A DNA stretch of 64,000 nucleotides from Rhabdophis nuchalis (Eukaryota > Chordata > Lepidosauria > Squamata > Natricidae). Shown here one piece after another: positions 62,612-64,000 of the stretch. The notes below the pieces were generated by a model. That model had not been told where the DNA came from. It did not search any database and saw only the letters and a program-made list of their open reading frames with translations. Position 1 is the stretch's first letter. Every line of letters starts with the position of its first letter. The position numbers and the translations under genes are program-made. The stretch covers positions 44,582,605 through 44,646,604 of the forward strand of contig CM077643.1 in assembly GCA_039707465.1 (NCBI GenBank), in the 5' to 3' direction.

Positions 62612-62633
62612 AAATACAGTAGGTAGGTAGGTT
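61640..62633. repeat. GGTA/GATA compound minisatellite
   Basis: About 1 kb. Units begin aaatacagtaggtaggtagg and continue with one of a few spacers: gggatagacagagagggag (A), gggataga plus a G run (B), or ggaaaaagaaag (C). Around 62,085-62,355 the order B-C-A repeats. A pure (GATA)n block lies at 62524-62609 and a GAAA block at 61707-61741. The long readings across it on the minus strand (Tyr/Leu/Pro/Thr/Ser only) are not genes. Confidence 0.92.
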
Positions 62634-62743
62634 GGGGCTTATATGGTGGTTGGGTATATGTGTGCAGGTGTAGATCTACACACAGATTGGTTGGCCATTT
62701 AACCAGACTGGGCCACAGCAACGCGTGGCCGGGTATAGCTAGT

Positions 62744-63029
62744 AAATAAATAAAATCCCAATATCCAGCTGCTGGGAGAGCAACGCCTCAAAAACTCTTA
62801 TCACAGTTAGTAGAAATGCAATTCCCTTTCCCACCTACTTTCTTTATCGGGGATCACTTTTGAGGTATTCTAGTAAGAGTCTTTCCTCCTCTAAGTACCT
62901 TCTACAGGCAATTTTTAATTGTCAGAATTCTTAGCACTGATGGTATTGGCTGGAAGTTGGACCCAATATCTGGAAGGTTCTGTCAGCTTTGCAAAGTGAT
63001 CCAGACAAGAAGCACACCCAGAAAAATTA
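62744..63029. other. Intergenic, unrecognised
   Basis: No family recognised. Confidence 0.35.
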
Positions 63030-63267
63030 CCATGTTTTCTTGAAAATAAGACAGGAGTCTTATTTTCTTTTGACCTCCGAAATAAGTGCTTGGCTTTATT
63101 TTTGGGGAGGTCTTATTATTTTTGAGGTGAAGGGTGAGCGTGGTCACCTCATGGCTGCTGCTGCTGCTGCGTTGCAATATTTTTGGGGAGGTCTTATTTT
63201 AGTGCATGCGCTCAAAAGCCCAATTGGGCTTATTATCCTGGGAAGTCTTATTTTCAGGGAAATAGGG
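63030..63267. mobile_element. TA-flanked MITE, second family
   Basis: ccatgttttcttgaaaataa to cttattttcagggaaataggg with TA on both sides; internal (GCT)n at 63,153-63,170. Confidence 0.65.
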
Positions 63268-63410
63268 TAATTCTACTTTATTGTAAAGTTACCTTAATAG
63301 AATCACACAAGGTTGAAAGTGCATTTCTCCTGTCACCTTTAAAGTCCAAGAAAAGAGGGAAGGTTCCTTTTGAGTTGTTTGCCCTGCCCCATTTCTTTTA
63401 TAGAGTAAGG

Positions 63411-63865
63411 CAGTGATGGCGAACCTTTTTTGCCTCAGGTGCCAAAAGCACGCGCTTGCGCACCATTGCACGCACTCGGGTGCCCACCCCCATAATTTAA
63501 TCCCCCCATGCCATGCCTCCTGTGCATGGGTGCGCAACACCCTACCCTGCTGCCCCACGCATGCATAACTTTCTTGGAGCCTGGGGAGGGCATAAATGCC
63601 CCCCTCCTAGAGGCCCTCCGGAGGTCGGAAACAGCCCATTCCCCAACTTCCGGTGGGCCCGATAAGTCCGTTTTTCACTCTCTGGAGGCTTCAGGAGGCT
63701 TTCCTGAAGCCTCCAGAGGACAAAGAACTGCTGAAAATCAAGGCCGAAAATCAGCTGGCTAGTGTGTGCATGTATGCTGGAGCTGACAGGGCAACACCTC
63801 GCGTGCCCTCAGAAATGACTCTGCGTGCCACCTGTGGCATGTGTGCCATAGGTTCGCTATCACGG
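63411..63865. mobile_element. hAT-like MITE (CAGTGATGG family), 455 bp
   Basis: cagtgatggcgaaccttttt to cataggttcgctatcacgg. Flanks gagtaagg / gactaagg (7 of 8). Not in CR1. Confidence 0.9.
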
Positions 63866-64000
63866 GACTAAGGTGCCTCTTATCCAATCGTTTTCCTGAT
63901 TGTGACTTCCCCTTGTCTCCCAATGCCATTATAGGTTCTGAGACTATGGAAAACTGATAAAGAAATAAGCTTCTTCTGAACCACAGGTTTTCTTTCTTTA

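Larger units (their letters stand above)
60351..62743 (+). mobile_element. Probable non-autonomous Helitron with insertions
   Basis: Starts TCTATATAAATAAAAATG, followed by aatccactaatctcaaaaac and tactgggccgatttaaac. Ends acgcgtggccgggtatagct-AGT, i.e. CTAGT after a short GC-rich stem (acgcgt / ggcc). TC...CTAGT termini without target duplication are Helitron features. Contains CR1 (60822-61172 and 61200-61622), a MITE, and the minisatellite. No Rep/helicase coding is seen. The left boundary and family name rest on recall. Confidence 0.6.

Noticed and set aside
61593..62721. Long open readings of 287 and 370 codons on the minus strand
   Set aside because: They are made of Tyr/Leu/Pro/Thr/Ser only and come from the GGTA/GATA minisatellite.

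Overview
The window looks like chromosomal DNA of a squamate reptile, most likely a snake. It carries Bov-B LINE 3' ends, Sauria-type tRNA SINEs, many L2-clade and CR1 LINE fragments, and CR1 copies whose 3' end runs into an (AATAG)n tract, a feature known from snakes. The gene in it has vertebrate GT-AG introns. There is no bacterial-type gene organisation and no CRISPR array.

Region 1 (1-21,040) is the 3' half of one gene on the + strand, TXNDC16 (ERp90, a PDI-family protein of the endoplasmic reticulum). Nine exons can be placed by splice sites, matching phases and protein similarity. Together they encode the last ~452 residues and the stop codon at 21,038. The introns hold LTRs, hAT-like MITEs, L2, CR1, Bov-B and SINE copies. 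The first part of the gene lies before the window.

Region 2 (21,041-64,000) holds no host gene that I can recognise. It is intergenic DNA built mostly from transposons: L2 reverse transcriptase remnants (23.5-24.6, 36.1-38.1 and 48.7-52.1 kb), a Penelope-like GIY-YIG endonuclease remnant (22.1-23.3 kb), a degraded gag-type zinc-knuckle ORF (32.7-33.0 kb), several LTRs, a probable Helitron (60.35-62.74 kb) with a complex GGTA/GATA minisatellite inside it, and a 140-bp (TATC)n tract.

The most unusual signal is a nesting pattern. At least five, probably six, hAT-like MITEs of three different terminal-repeat families sit in the same 8-bp site (gtataggg or a close variant) of different CR1 3' ends. 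Each has target duplications of that octamer where both flanks survive. Six other CR1 copies in the window keep the site empty, and two lack it through an identical 7-bp deletion. Several other insertions are datable by nesting and target duplications: LTR into MITE, L2 into L2, L2 into CR1, and MITE into CR1 into MITE.
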